DNA of 64,000 bases from Planctomycetota bacterium (GTDB lineage: Bacteria > Planctomycetota > UBA1135 > GCA-002686595): the NCBI GenBank assembly GCA_016714045.1, contig JADJNY010000011.1, positions 62,001-126,000 of the forward strand. The letters are read 5' to 3'. Positions 45,065 to 53,687 of the stretch are shown here, piece after piece. The number at the start of each line of letters is the position of its first letter. Within the stretch, counting starts at the first letter, position 1. A program made the translations under genes and the position numbers. The notes under the pieces were generated by a model, which made no database searches, had not been told where the DNA came from, and saw nothing but the letters and a program-made list of their open reading frames with translations.

Positions 45065-45587
45065 TTGGAAACCCGTCCTCCGATCACCCCGGCCGCGCAT
45101 CCCGCCCCGGACAGCGATGAGCGCTTCATGGCCCTCGCGCTGGACGAAGCGCGCATGGCCGAGCGCGAGGACGAAGTTCCGATCGGTGCCGTCGTCGTGC
45201 TCGACGGTCGGGTCGTGGCGCGCGCTCACAACCTGACCCGGACGCGGCGCGATCCCACCGCGCACGCCGAACTCCTGGCGCTCTCCGCGGCCGCGCAGAC
45301 CTTGCGCGCGATGCGGCTCCCCGGCGCGGTCGTCTACACGACGGTCGAGCCGTGCTTCATGTGCGCCGGAGCGCTCGTCCACGCACGCGTCGCCCGCGTC
45401 GTGTGGGCGGTGCGCGACCCGAAGTTCGGCGGCTGCCAGTCGCTGGGGGAGGTGCTCACGCACCCCCCGCGCGAACCATCGCGTCGAGTTCACCGAGGGC
45501 CTGCGCGCCGACGAGGCGCGCGCGCTCCTGCAGACGTTCTTTCGCAAGAAGCGCGACGGTTCCCGCGACGATGCGGCGGACGGTTGA
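45065..45587 (+). CDS. tadA: tRNA-specific adenosine deaminase TadA (one frameshift)
   Basis: About 173 residues from TTG 45065; ATG 45128 is a shorter alternative. It deaminates A34 of tRNA-Arg(ACG) to inosine. The zinc site and catalytic residues are TAHAE (His67, Glu69) and PCFMC (Cys97, Cys100), numbered from 45065. VPIGAVVV and the RDPKFGG segment are also typical. After LGEVLTHP the frame shifts at the C6 run 45463-45468. With one C removed it continues RANHRVEFTEGLRADEARAL to FFRKKRDGSRDDAADG and the TGA at 45585-45587. The unshifted frame would run on through two tRNAs into dnaX, which is an artefact. Confidence 0.9.
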
Positions 45588-45674
45588 GCGCGAGTACGCG
45601 CGGCCTTCGGGTTCGACCCGGGGCGCGCGCGAGCGTCGCGACCCGTGCGCGCGTCGCGCGTTCGACGAACACGT

Positions 45675-45764
45675 GGAGAGGTGACAGAGCGGCTGAACGT
45701 GCTGGTTTCGAAAACCAGTGTGTCCGCAAGGGCACCGGGGGTTCAAATCCCCCCCTCTCCGCCA
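45675..45764 (+). tRNA. tRNA-Ser(CGA)
   Basis: A 90-nt class II tRNA with acceptor GGAGAGG/CCTCTCC, discriminator G and encoded CCA at 45762-45764. The anticodon loop TTCGAAA gives CGA, which reads TCG. It has a long variable arm typical of tRNA-Ser. It lies 87 bases after tadA. Confidence 0.96.
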
Positions 45765-45831
45765 TCCTTTTTCGGGCAGCGCAGGCTGCCGACCTCCGTC
45801 GCGCTCGAGCAAGAACGAGCACGTGCTCCCT

Positions 45832-45921
<90 letters not shown>

Positions 45922-46048
45922 ACTCCGCGCGCTCCCCCGACCGTGTACGATCGTGACGACGCGCAGGCTGCGCGAGGCGACCTCCTCGCGGAGTCCGCAC
46001 GCACGCCGGGGCCGGAGCGGCTCCGCACACGCTGACAACGCAGACGCT

Positions 46049-46159
46049 TTCGAGTGGGTCCGGTCCCATGCAATGGGACGTTTTCGAACCGGGTCAGGCC
46101 GGGAACGGAGCAGCCCTAAGATCCACGGCCCAGGTGCGCGGTGCCCGGACCCACTCGAA
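46049..46159 (+). ncRNA. ffs: Signal recognition particle RNA (small bacterial type), copy 1
   Basis: A rod-shaped RNA of about 100-111 nt. The outer ends pair over about 15 bp (46049-46063 with 46145-46159). The apex has the invariant SRP domain IV: GGTCAGG at 46092-46098, CCG, GGAA tetraloop at 46102-46105, CGG, and AGCAGCC at 46109-46115. This is the Ffh-binding loop. The place between tadA and dnaX-ybaB-recR is the same as that of the SRP RNA (scr) in Bacillus subtilis. It targets the ribosome to the Sec channel. Confidence 0.92.
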
Positions 46160-46434
46160 CGCGTTGGCGACCCCACCGCGCACCGGTTGAGCGGGCGCGG
46201 TGCCCGGACCCTGGGTCCGGTCCCTGCAATGGGACGTTTTCGAACGGGTCAGGCCGGGAACGGAGCAGCCCTAAGATCCACGGCCCAGGTGCGCGGTGCC
46301 GGACCCACTGAAGCGTTGGCGACCCCACCGCGCACCGGTCGAGCGGGCGCGGTGCCCGGACCCACTCGAACGCGTTGGCGACCCCACCGCGCACCGGTTG
46401 AGCGGGCGCGGTGCCCGGACCCACTCGAACGCGT
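46136..46434 (+). repeat. 59-bp tandem repeat array around the SRP RNA copies
   Basis: The unit starts GCGCGGTGCCCGGACCCACT and ends CACCGCGCACCGGTTGAGCGG. Units lie at 46136-46194 and 46347-46405 (identical, 59 bp), 46291-46346 (56 bp, with deletions), and a partial one at 46406-46434. Another unit start (46195-46211) is interrupted by SRP copy 2. Each unit holds the 3' strand of the SRP end helix plus a spacer that can fold, because GCGCGGTG pairs with CACCGCGC. Confidence 0.85.
46212..46307 (+). ncRNA. Second SRP RNA copy, degenerate or artefactual
   Basis: A 96-nt copy of the SRP RNA at 46055-46153 that differs only by three single-base deletions: one A in TCCCATGC, one C in GAACCGG and one C in GTGCCCGG. 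The outer helix TGGGTCCGG/CCGGACCCA and the apical loop (GGTCAGG at 46247-46253, AGCAGCC at 46264-46270) are intact, so it could be functional. All differences are deletions in short runs, so it may be an unpolished assembly duplication. Confidence 0.7.
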
Positions 46435-46666
46435 GGGGGAGTTCACCGAGCACCTTGGAAGCGGGCGCTCGCATTTGGCGGCGTCGGCGTCGGTCGGCGC
46501 GGTCGGTCGGGGGGCGCTGCGTTGGGGCGTGTGGGAAGGGCAGGGACCGGCCTGGCGGGGTTCTGGCAACGAGCGAGGGGGGATGGGGGCGGCGTGGCCT
46601 TGGTCTGTTTCCCTGGCTCAGCGCGCACCGTGTCGCGCATCGCTCGCGCGCTACACTCTGCGCGCG
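46435..46666 (+). other. G-rich leader of dnaX, no gene seen
   Basis: About 230 bases strongly enriched in G on the + strand. No gene is seen. TACACT at 46652-46657 could be a -10 box 10 bases before the dnaX ATG, but no -35 box is convincing. Confidence 0.4.
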
Positions 46667-48445
46667 ATGTCCTACCTCGTCCTCGCCCGCAAGTACCGTC
46701 CGCGCACCTTCGCCGACATCGTCGGGCAAGAGGTCGCCGCGAACACGCTCCGCGGCGCGATCACCGAAAACCGGGTCGGCCACGCGTACCTCTTCCACGG
46801 GCCGCGCGGGACGGGCAAGACGACCTCGGCTCGCATCTTCGCGAAGGCCCTGAATTGCGAGCACGGTCCGACCGTCGAGCCGTGCGGCGAGTGCGATCGC
46901 TGCCGCGCCGCGGACGCGAACGCCGAGGCCGACCTGATCGAGCTCGACGCCGCGAGCAATCGGCGCATCGACGACGTGCGCGAGCTCCTCGCGCAGGTCG
47001 GCTACGCGCCGATGCGCGCGCGCTACAAGGTCTACATCCTCGACGAAGCGCACATGCTCACGAAGGAGGCGTCGAACGCGCTCCTGAAGACGCTCGAGGA
47101 GCCGCCGGCGCACGTCAAGTTCTTCCTCGCGACGACGGAGCCCGACAAGATCCTCGCGACGATCCGCTCGCGCTGCCAGATCGTGCAGCTCTCGCCGCTC
47201 TCCGAGCAGCAGATCGCCGACCGGCTCGAGTGGGTCTTCGCGCGCGAGAACATCCAGGCCGAGCCCGGCGTCGCCGCGGAGCTGGCGCGCCGCGCGCGCG
47301 GCGGATTGCGCGACGCGCTGTCGAACACCGACCAGCTCCTTTCGCTGGCCGGGTCGAAGCCGACGCTCGCCGATGTCGAGCGCCTCTCGGGCGCGGGCGG
47401 CGCGGACGAGTTCGAGGCGCTGTGCGACGCGCTCGAGAAGCACGATCCGGCGCTCGTGCTGTCGCTCTTGCCGGAGACACGCGGGAGCGAGGTCGATCTG
47501 TGCGGCGGCCTGCTCGAGCACGTGCGGACGATGCTCGTCGTCGGACTCTGTGGTCGCGACGCGCCGTTCGTGGAGGCGACGACCGCGCTGCGGGCGAAGC
47601 TCGCGGAGCGCGCGGCGCGCCTTGGGCCCGAGCGGCTGCAGCTCTGGATGGAGGAACTGCTCGCCGCGCGCGAACGCATGCGGCACGTCCCGACGCACGC
47701 GCGCGTCGTGCTCGAGACCGCCTTGCTCGCGATCGCACGCGCGGAGACCTCGTGGTCGCTCGCCGAACTCGCTGAACGCCTCGCGGCGCTCGAGGAGCGC
47801 CTCGCGCGCGGCGTCGCACCGACCGCGCGCCCCGCGGCAACGGATCTCCTGCCGCGTCCGTCGGAGCGTTCCGCGGCGGCTCCCGCAGCGCCCTCTGCGT
47901 ACCCGGCGCACCCGGCGCACGGCGCGAACCCTCCGCACGGCGCGAACCCTCCGCACGCTGTGCACCCTGCGCACGCACCGGCTCCCGCGGTCGGTTTTCC
48001 GCGCCGCGAACCGCTGACGCCGCCGGCCCAGTCGAACCCGCGCGAGGTGCCGAGCGCCGGGAGCGCGTCGGGCGCGTGGACTCCGGCCGCGGGCCCGGCG
48101 TCCGGCCGCGCACCCTCGGAGCCCGGCGAGGTCTGGAAGCGCGTCCTCGCGGACCTCGCCGGCGGTTCGTCGTCGCTCGCCGACCTCCTGCGCACGCGCG
48201 GCCGACTCGTCGAACTCGCGCCGAGCCATGCGCTCGTGCGCTTCGCGACCTTGCGGCCCGAGGAGCGCATGCTCCTCGCGGAGCCGCGCAACAGGAAGGC
48301 CTGCTCGGTGGCGTTCGCGCGCGCGCTCGGACGCGAGGTCGAGGTGCGCTTCGGCGACGCCGAGCCGCCGCCGCGCGCGCCCAAGGACCCCTTCACGGAC
48401 AAGGTCACCGAGTTGTTCGGTGGCCGCATCGAGGACGACGCATGA
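46667..48445 (+). CDS. dnaX: DNA polymerase III subunit gamma/tau
   Basis: 592 residues from the ATG at 46667 (MSYLVLARKYRPRTFADIVG). Walker A GPRGTGKT is at 45-52. The four-Cys zinc module is NCEHG...PCGECDRC. YILDEAHMLTKEASNALLKT is Walker B and sensor region. The C-terminal part has an Ala/Pro/His-rich linker with AHPAHGANPPHGANPPHAVH repeats, then a tau-like domain. It is the clamp-loader ATPase. I see no slippery A-run, so no programmed gamma product is indicated. It overlaps ybaB by 4 bases. Confidence 0.96.
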   Translation: MSYLVLARKYRPRTFADIVGQEVAANTLRGAITENRVGHAYLFHGPRGTGKTTSARIFAKALNCEHGPTVEPCGECDRCRAADANAEADLIELDAASNRRIDDVRELLAQVGYAPMRARYKVYILDEAHMLTKEASNALLKTLEEPPAHVKFFLATTEPDKILATIRSRCQIVQLSPLSEQQIADRLEWVFARENIQAEPGVAAELARRARGGLRDALSNTDQLLSLAGSKPTLADVERLSGAGGADEFEALCDALEKHDPALVLSLLPETRGSEVDLCGGLLEHVRTMLVVGLCGRDAPFVEATTALRAKLAERAARLGPERLQLWMEELLAARERMRHVPTHARVVLETALLAIARAETSWSLAELAERLAALEERLARGVAPTARPAATDLLPRPSERSAAAPAAPSAYPAHPAHGANPPHGANPPHAVHPAHAPAPAVGFPRREPLTPPAQSNPREVPSAGSASGAWTPAAGPASGRAPSEPGEVWKRVLADLAGGSSSLADLLRTRGRLVELAPSHALVRFATLRPEERMLLAEPRNRKACSVAFARALGREVEVRFGDAEPPPRAPKDPFTDKVTELFGGRIEDDA

Positions 48446-48771
48446 CCGGCTCCGGTTCGTTCGGCGACATGGGGAACCTGCTCAAGCAGGCCCAGCAGAT
48501 GCAGCGCGAGCTCGATCGCGCGCGCGAGGAACTCCGCACGACCGTGGTGACGGGGACCTCCGGCGGCGGCGCGGTGCGCATGGACGCGACCGGCGAAGGC
48601 ATGATCGTGCGCGTCTCCATCCGCGCAGACGCCGCGACGTCGGGCGACGCCGCGATGCTCGAAGATCTCGTCCTCGCGGCCGCGCGCGACGCGATCACGA
48701 AGGCCAACGAGCTGCGCCAGGACCGCATGGGGCGCGTCACCGGCGGCCTGAACCTGCCCGGCATCCTCTGA
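48442..48771 (+). CDS. ybaB: Nucleoid-associated protein, YbaB/EbfC family
   Basis: 109 residues. MGNLLKQAQQMQRELDRARE and the central GGGAVRMDATGEGMIVRVSI are family motifs, with C-terminal MGRVTGGLNLPGIL. YbaB proteins are DNA-binding dimers of uncertain role, almost always between dnaX and recR, as here. ATGA overlaps the dnaX stop. Confidence 0.95.
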   Translation: MTGSGSFGDMGNLLKQAQQMQRELDRAREELRTTVVTGTSGGGAVRMDATGEGMIVRVSIRADAATSGDAAMLEDLVLAAARDAITKANELRQDRMGRVTGGLNLPGIL

Positions 48772-48786
48772 CGAGAGCGGGGCAGC

Positions 48787-49404
48787 ATGGCCTATCCCGA
48801 ACCCCTCGAGGCGCTCGTGCAGGCGTTCGAGCGCTTCCCGGGCATCGGGCGGCGCTCGGCCGAGCGGCTCGCGTTCCACGTGTTGCGCGAGCCGCGCGCG
48901 CGTGAGCTCGCGCGCGCGATCGACGACGCGCTGCTGCGCACGCGCCGATGCTCGCAGTGCTGCAACGTGGCGGACGACGATCCGTGCGCGATCTGCGCCG
49001 ACGATGCCCGCGACGCGCGCGTCTTGTGCGTCGTCGAGGAGCCGCGGCACGTCGAGGCGCTCGAGCGTTCCGGCGCGTTTCGCGGCCGCTATCACGTGCT
49101 CATGGGCGCGTACAACCCCGCGGACGGAACCGAGGCGGGACACCTGACGCTAGCGCGGCTCGTCGAGCACGTACGCGCAGGCGGGATCGACGAGGTGATC
49201 CTCGCGACGGACCCCGACGCCGAGGGCGAAGCGACGGCGCTGCTCGTGCTCGAAGCGCTCGAAAGCCTCGGTCGTGCCGACCTCGTCGTCAGCCGGCTCG
49301 CGCGCGGACTGCCCTCCGGAAGCGCGATCGAGTACCTGCACAAGGGCGTGCTCGAAGACGCGCTCTCGGGCCGGCGTCCGGTCCGGCGCAAGCCGGCTTC
49401 CTAG
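48787..49404 (+). CDS. recR: Recombination protein RecR
   Basis: 205 residues. The helix-hairpin-helix region is FPGIGRRSAERLAFHVL; the zinc finger is CSQCCNVADDDPCAICAD. The Toprim domain is RVLCVVEEPRHVEALERSG to ATDPDAEGEATALLVLEAL. RecR works with RecO and RecF to load RecA on gapped DNA. The dnaX-ybaB-recR order is the widespread bacterial one. truA follows 10 bases later. Confidence 0.95.
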   Translation: MAYPEPLEALVQAFERFPGIGRRSAERLAFHVLREPRARELARAIDDALLRTRRCSQCCNVADDDPCAICADDARDARVLCVVEEPRHVEALERSGAFRGRYHVLMGAYNPADGTEAGHLTLARLVEHVRAGGIDEVILATDPDAEGEATALLVLEALESLGRADLVVSRLARGLPSGSAIEYLHKGVLEDALSGRRPVRRKPAS

Positions 49405-49414
49405 GAGCGCGCTC

Positions 49415-50208
49415 GTGCGCAACGTCCGCATCCGCATCGCCTACGACGGCGCGCGTTTCTTCGGCTGGCAGCGCCAGGACGGCTTCCGTCCGTCAAGAGG
49501 CGCTCGAGGACGCGCTCCTCGCCCTGACGGGCGGTCACGTCGCGGTGCACGGCGCGGGGCGGACGGACACGGGCGTCCACGCTCGGGCTCAGGTCGCGCA
49601 CTTTCACGTCGAGACGCGCCTCACCGACGATCGACTGCGGCACGCGTTGAACGCGCACCAGGCCGAAAGGCATCGCGGTGGAGCGCGCGGAGACCTGCCG
49701 CGACGATTTTCACGCGCGCTTCGACGCGCGTTCGAAGCGCTACGGGTACGTCGTCGCGACCAGTCGGTTCCGGCCTCCGATCGGACGCGCGCACGCGCAC
49801 TGGGTGTCGTGGCCGCTCGATCTCGAACGGATGCGCGCCGCCGCGGCGATCCTGGAGGGCAAGCACGACTTCAAGGCGTTCGGCAACACGGGCTCGCCGC
49901 GCGCGACGACCGTGCGCCACCTGCATCACCTCCGGATCGTCGCGCGCAAGCGCGGCTTCGCGATCGTCGCGCAAGCCGACGGGTTCCTCTACAACATGGT
50001 CCGCAACCTGGTGGGCACGTTGCTCGACGTTGGGCGCGGCAAGCTCGAGCGCGCCGACGTGGAGCGCGCGCTCGCGACCGGCGATCGGGAGGCAGCGGGG
50101 CCGACGGCGCCGGCCTGCGGGCTCTACTTGCTCTCGGTCCGCTACCCCGAGCCCGTCTTCCGCGGTCCCGACGCCGGCGGTGCGGGCGTCCCCGGGCTCC
50201 TGCGTTGA
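49415..50208 (+). CDS. truA: tRNA pseudouridine synthase A (two frameshifts)
   Basis: About 263 residues when two shifts are allowed. GTG 49415 starts VRNVRIRIAYDGARFFGWQR. The frame breaks near 49479-49500 (QDGFRPS should continue SVRQEALEDALL). It then has the catalytic AGRTDTGVHARAQVAHF with the conserved Asp. It breaks again near 49655-49668 (NAH then PKGIAVERAE). The rest, DDFHARFDARSKRYGYVV, FKAFGNTGSPRATTVRHL and GFLYNMVRNLVGTLLDVGRG, is intact TruA. It makes pseudouridine at positions 38-40 of tRNAs. Each break is consistent with one extra base. Confidence 0.85.
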
Positions 50209-50526
50209 CGCTGGGCGCCGCGCGCCGAACTCCGCCCTCCGGCCTAGTTTGGACCGCGACTGGGGAATCGGGCCCCGGCTGGCCGACACTAGGGGACGGT
50301 CGCGCGAGCCCCGGCAGAGGGACTCGACCACTTGACCGATCGATGCCCCCGCCCCACCTTGGACGGACCGAGACGATGTCTCTCGGCGCTCGAGCTTTTT
50401 CGCGGGGTCGATCCGCGGCGGAACTCGGCGCGAGGTGATTCGGGCTTGGGGAGCTAGGGCGGTTGGTGGGGGGGGAGGGTGACGGAGTTCACCTTCGTGA
50501 GGGCCGTGATGGCCCCGGAGGCCTTC
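50209..50526 (+). other. truA-hpf gap, no gene seen
   Basis: About 318 bases. No family-like gene was seen. TTGACC occurs at about 50332 without a good -10 partner. A run of eight Gs at 50468-50475 stands 51 bases before hpf. A long G run might form structure or hide an indel. Confidence 0.4.
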
Positions 50527-50841
50527 ATGCAGACCCAGGTTGCGATCCTTCACCACGACTACCCGGCCCAAGTTCGCGAGCAGATCGAAGCGCGTCTCGA
50601 GCGCCTCGCCAAGTTCCATGAGCGCCTCGTGTCGGTGCGCGCCCTCCTCGAGCGGCAGAACGAGGAGCACCGCGTGGAAATCGTGGCCAACGCCGGCCAC
50701 GGCGCGGTGCTCGTGTTCGACGCGCGCGGCGGCACGTTCGCGGCGGCGATTGAGGCGGCCTTCTCGGGCATGGAAGGCCTGTTGAAGAAGCACAACCAGA
50801 AGAGCACGCAGGAGCGTCGGCGCGAGAACCGTCACGCCTGA
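50527..50841 (+). CDS. hpf: Ribosome hibernation promoting factor
   Basis: 104 residues from the ATG at 50527 (MQTQVAILHHDYPAQVREQI), with GGAGG at 50517-50521 as the Shine-Dalgarno sequence. Earlier in-frame starts at 50479 and 50509 lack this. ARLERLAKFHERLVSVRALL and HGAVLVFDARGGTFAAAIEA fit the short HPF/YfiA type. It binds the 30S decoding region in stationary phase and stabilises inactive ribosomes. It is next to ptsN, a common neighbour of hpf. Confidence 0.85.
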   Translation: MQTQVAILHHDYPAQVREQIEARLERLAKFHERLVSVRALLERQNEEHRVEIVANAGHGAVLVFDARGGTFAAAIEAAFSGMEGLLKKHNQKSTQERRRENRHA

Positions 50842-50991
50842 ACCGCCCACGTCGCCGGCGCCGCGAGGTTCGAACCGACGTTCGGAGCCCGCGGCGCTGG
50901 CTTCGAGCGGCTTCCCGGCCGTTCGGGACCCTGCGGGAAGTGGGCGCGAGTGGTATCCTGCTCGCCCTCGTCCTTCGGAACGGAAGCACCG

Positions 50992-51507
50992 ATGCAATCC
51001 TGGAAGCAGTTCAAGCCCAAGTGCTGCAGCGTGCGGCTCAAGTCCTCGAAGAAGGAAGACGCCCTCGCCGAGGTGGTCGAGAACCTCGTGGTGGGCGAAG
51101 CGCTGGACGAGGCGCTCCGTGCGGAAGCCGTGGCCGCGCTCCTCGAGCGCGAGCGTTCGGGTTCGACGGGCGTGGGCATGAACGTCGCGATCCCGCACGT
51201 GAAGCTCAAGCGCCTCGAGCGGGTCGTTTGCAGCGTCTCGATCCACCCCGCCGGCGTGGAATGGCAGGCGATCGACGGCGCGCCCGTGCACATCGTCTTC
51301 ACCGTGCTCCGTCCGGAGAAGCCCGGTGCCCAGCACGACCCGGAGCAGCACCTCGAGATGATGCGGTGGATCTCGCGACTCTCGCGCGACGCGGACTTCC
51401 GGCGCTTTGCCTTGGCGGTCAAGACGAAGGCGGAACTCGTCGACCTCCTGAAGATGGGAAAAATCGGCCGTCTGAGGCCGGTGCGCCTCGCGCCTTCGGT
51501 CGCATGA
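50992..51507 (+). CDS. ptsN: PTS IIA-like nitrogen regulatory protein
   Basis: 171 residues from the ATG at 50992. It is an EIIA domain of the fructose/nitrogen type. GSTGVGMNVAIPHVKLKRLE contains the phospho-accepting His of the xxPH motif. VHIVFTVLRPEK and LEMMRWISRLSRD are also typical. In proteobacteria PtsN regulates nitrogen and potassium metabolism by phosphorylation state. The next gene encodes HPr and overlaps it by 4 bases. Confidence 0.88.
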   Translation: MQSWKQFKPKCCSVRLKSSKKEDALAEVVENLVVGEALDEALRAEAVAALLERERSGSTGVGMNVAIPHVKLKRLERVVCSVSIHPAGVEWQAIDGAPVHIVFTVLRPEKPGAQHDPEQHLEMMRWISRLSRDADFRRFALAVKTKAELVDLLKMGKIGRLRPVRLAPSVA

Positions 51508-51782
51508 CGCAGGAGACCGTCCAGAAGGTCCGTATCCGCAACGCAGCGGGGCTGCACGCGCGGCCGTGCCACCAGATCGTGACCACGGCACGGCAGTTCG
51601 AGAGCGACCTCTTCGTCTCCACAGACGGTTCCGAGGTCAATGGGAAGAGCATCCTCGAGCTCATGACGCTCTGCGCGCCATGCGAGTCGTGGATCTCGTT
51701 CCGCGCACGCGGCGCGGACAGTGACGTCCTGGTCGCGAGACTCGCGGCTCTCGTGGAGGCCGGATTCCACGAAAGCGACTAA
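51504..51782 (+). CDS. ptsH: HPr-family phosphocarrier protein
   Basis: 92 residues from the ATG at 51504, overlapping the ptsN stop. The phospho-accepting His18 lies in NAAGLHARPCHQIV (HPr His15 motif), and GKSILELM carries the regulatory Ser49 (HPr Ser46). HPr proteins carry phosphate from enzyme I to EIIA. No enzyme I or HPr kinase is in the window. A regulatory PTS branch (with PtsN) is more likely than sugar transport. Confidence 0.88.
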   Translation: MTQETVQKVRIRNAAGLHARPCHQIVTTARQFESDLFVSTDGSEVNGKSILELMTLCAPCESWISFRARGADSDVLVARLAALVEAGFHESD

Positions 51783-51893
51783 ACCCCGGTCGGCTTTTCC
51801 GTCGACACCCAACGCGGCCCGGGGTGGGTCGCGAAGGGATTTCCCTCGCGAGACCTCGGGCTCCACAGCGACTCGAGAAGCAGGGAGCTCCTG

Positions 51894-52958
51894 GTGTTCC
51901 GAAGAAAGAAGAGCGTCGTCGGGCTGGACCTAGGCAGCTCGGTGGTCAAGGCCGTCGAGGTGACGCTCGACGGGCCCGAGCCCGTGATCACGGGCTTCGC
52001 GCGCGCCGAGGTCCCGCAGGGCGGGAGCGTGCAAGAGGCCGTGGCCGCCTGCCTCCAGCAAGGCAAGTTCAAGTCGAAGAAGGTCGTCGCCTCCGTCTCG
52101 GGCCAGAACGTCGTCGTGCGCTACGTGCCGATGCCGAAGATGTCCGACCACGAGATGCGGCAGGCGATCCGCTTCGAGACGGACAAGTATCTGCCGTTCG
52201 ACCTCGACGAGGTCGTGCTCGATGTTCAGGCGCTCACCCGTCCGCCGTCTTCCGGCGGCCAGGACGGCGGCCCTAAGGCCGCGAACGGGGACCAGGTGAA
52301 CGTGCTCCTCGCCGCGTGCAAGACGAAGGCGATCGAAGAGCGCATCCAGCTCGTGCAGGCCCAGGGCCTGACGCCCGTCGCGATCGACCTCGACCTGTTC
52401 GCGCTCGCGAACGCCTGGGAGATGTGCGGGGCCGCACCCACGGACGAGGACCAAGGCGGCGCGACGCGCGCCATTGCGCTCGTCGACGTCGGAGCGACGC
52501 GCACGTCGATCAACGTCGTCGTCGGTGGCGAAACGTGCTTCAGCCGCGAGATCAACATGGGCGGCCAGGAGATGACCGCCGCCGTCGCGCGCCGTATGGG
52601 CCTCGAGCCCTACGAGGCGGAGGCGATGAAGCGCAACGCCGAGTCGCACGAGCTCGAAGTGAACACGGCGATCGGGCCGGTGCTCGAGGACCTCGTGAGC
52701 GACCTCATGCTCTCGCTCGACTACGTCGAGAACCACGAGGGCGTCACGGTCGAGCAGATCATGCTCTCGGGCGGCGCCATCCTCGCGCCCGGTGTGTGCA
52801 ACTACATCGAGCAGGCGACGGGCCGCACGACGCGTGTGTGGAACCCACTCGAAGGCCTGCGCGTGGACAACGATCGCGTCAACGTCGAGGAACTGGAGGC
52901 ATGGGCGTCGACGCTGGTCGTCGCGCTCGGTCTCGCATCGAGGGTCCGTAGCGAATGA
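51894..52958 (+). CDS. pilM: Type IV pilus assembly protein PilM
   Basis: 354 residues, starting at GTG 51894 with AGGGAG upstream at 51882-51887. The actin-like ATPase fold has KSVVGLDLGSSVVKAVEV (phosphate 1), IALVDVGATRTSINVVVGGE (phosphate 2), and IMLSGGAILAPGVCNYIEQ. PilM binds the cytoplasmic tail of PilN and links it to the motor. It overlaps pilN by 4 bases. Confidence 0.9.
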   Translation: MFRRKKSVVGLDLGSSVVKAVEVTLDGPEPVITGFARAEVPQGGSVQEAVAACLQQGKFKSKKVVASVSGQNVVVRYVPMPKMSDHEMRQAIRFETDKYLPFDLDEVVLDVQALTRPPSSGGQDGGPKAANGDQVNVLLAACKTKAIEERIQLVQAQGLTPVAIDLDLFALANAWEMCGAAPTDEDQGGATRAIALVDVGATRTSINVVVGGETCFSREINMGGQEMTAAVARRMGLEPYEAEAMKRNAESHELEVNTAIGPVLEDLVSDLMLSLDYVENHEGVTVEQIMLSGGAILAPGVCNYIEQATGRTTRVWNPLEGLRVDNDRVNVEELEAWASTLVVALGLASRVRSE

Positions 52959-53687
52959 TCCGCATCAACCTCCTCCCCGAGGAGTACCGCAAGAAGGCGC
53001 GGACTCCGATCAAGCTCGTCCTCGGCCTCGCCGGGGCCGTGGCGATCAACGCCGGCCTCGCCACGTGGTGGGCCTGGTCTGCCCTCGGCGAACAAGCCGA
53101 GGTGGACAGCGAGAAGACGGCGCTCCAACTCGAGATGGACGGCCTCACGCCGCAGGTGAACTACTACCGCGGGCTCGAGACCGAGAAGAAGCAGTATCAG
53201 AGCCGCGAACAGACGCTCGCCTCGATCACGAAGAGCCGTGTCTCGTGGACCCGCAAAGTCGACGAGCTGCTCGACGTCGTGAACCGCGGCAACGACGGTC
53301 AGCGCCACCTCGTCTGGTTCGACGACCTCCAGGTCGCGCAGGCGACGGACGCGAAGGCGAAGTCGCCGGGCTCGCTGCGTGCGAGCGCGCACTCGGGATC
53401 GGACAAGTACGCCCAGATCGCGAACTTCCTCGAGGACATCGAGGTGTCGCCGTTCATCTCCGACTTCCGGCGGCCCGCGGCGCCGGAAGGTTCGCAGGCG
53501 ATGGTGGACGAGTCGCTCGTCCCGTCGACGGCTTGGTCGTTCCCGCTCTCGGTGACGCTGAAGAGCGTCGAGGAGCGCAGTGGTGTGAAGCCCGATGAGA
53601 AGCGGCGAGGGCAAGGCCGACAAGGCCGGCGGCAAGGCGAAGGCGCCCGCCGCCGGCGCGACGAAGAACGGGGAGGCGAAGCAATGA
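52955..53687 (+). CDS. pilN: Type IV pilus assembly protein PilN (one frameshift)
   Basis: Starts MIRINLLPEEYRKKARTPIK, the PilN motif that binds PilM. A membrane segment at about residues 18-38 and a coiled coil follow. After about GVKPDEK the frame must shift by +1 near 53597-53625. It then ends GEGKADKAGGKAKAPAAGAT...EAKQ with the TGA at 53685-53687. Without the shift it would fuse to the next gene. The corrected end gives an ATGA overlap with pilO, as expected for this operon. About 243 residues. Confidence 0.78.

Noticed and set aside
46136..46434. CRISPR array
   Set aside because: The repeat unit is 59 bp and contiguous with no variable spacers, and the units carry SRP RNA sequence. 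No cas genes are near.
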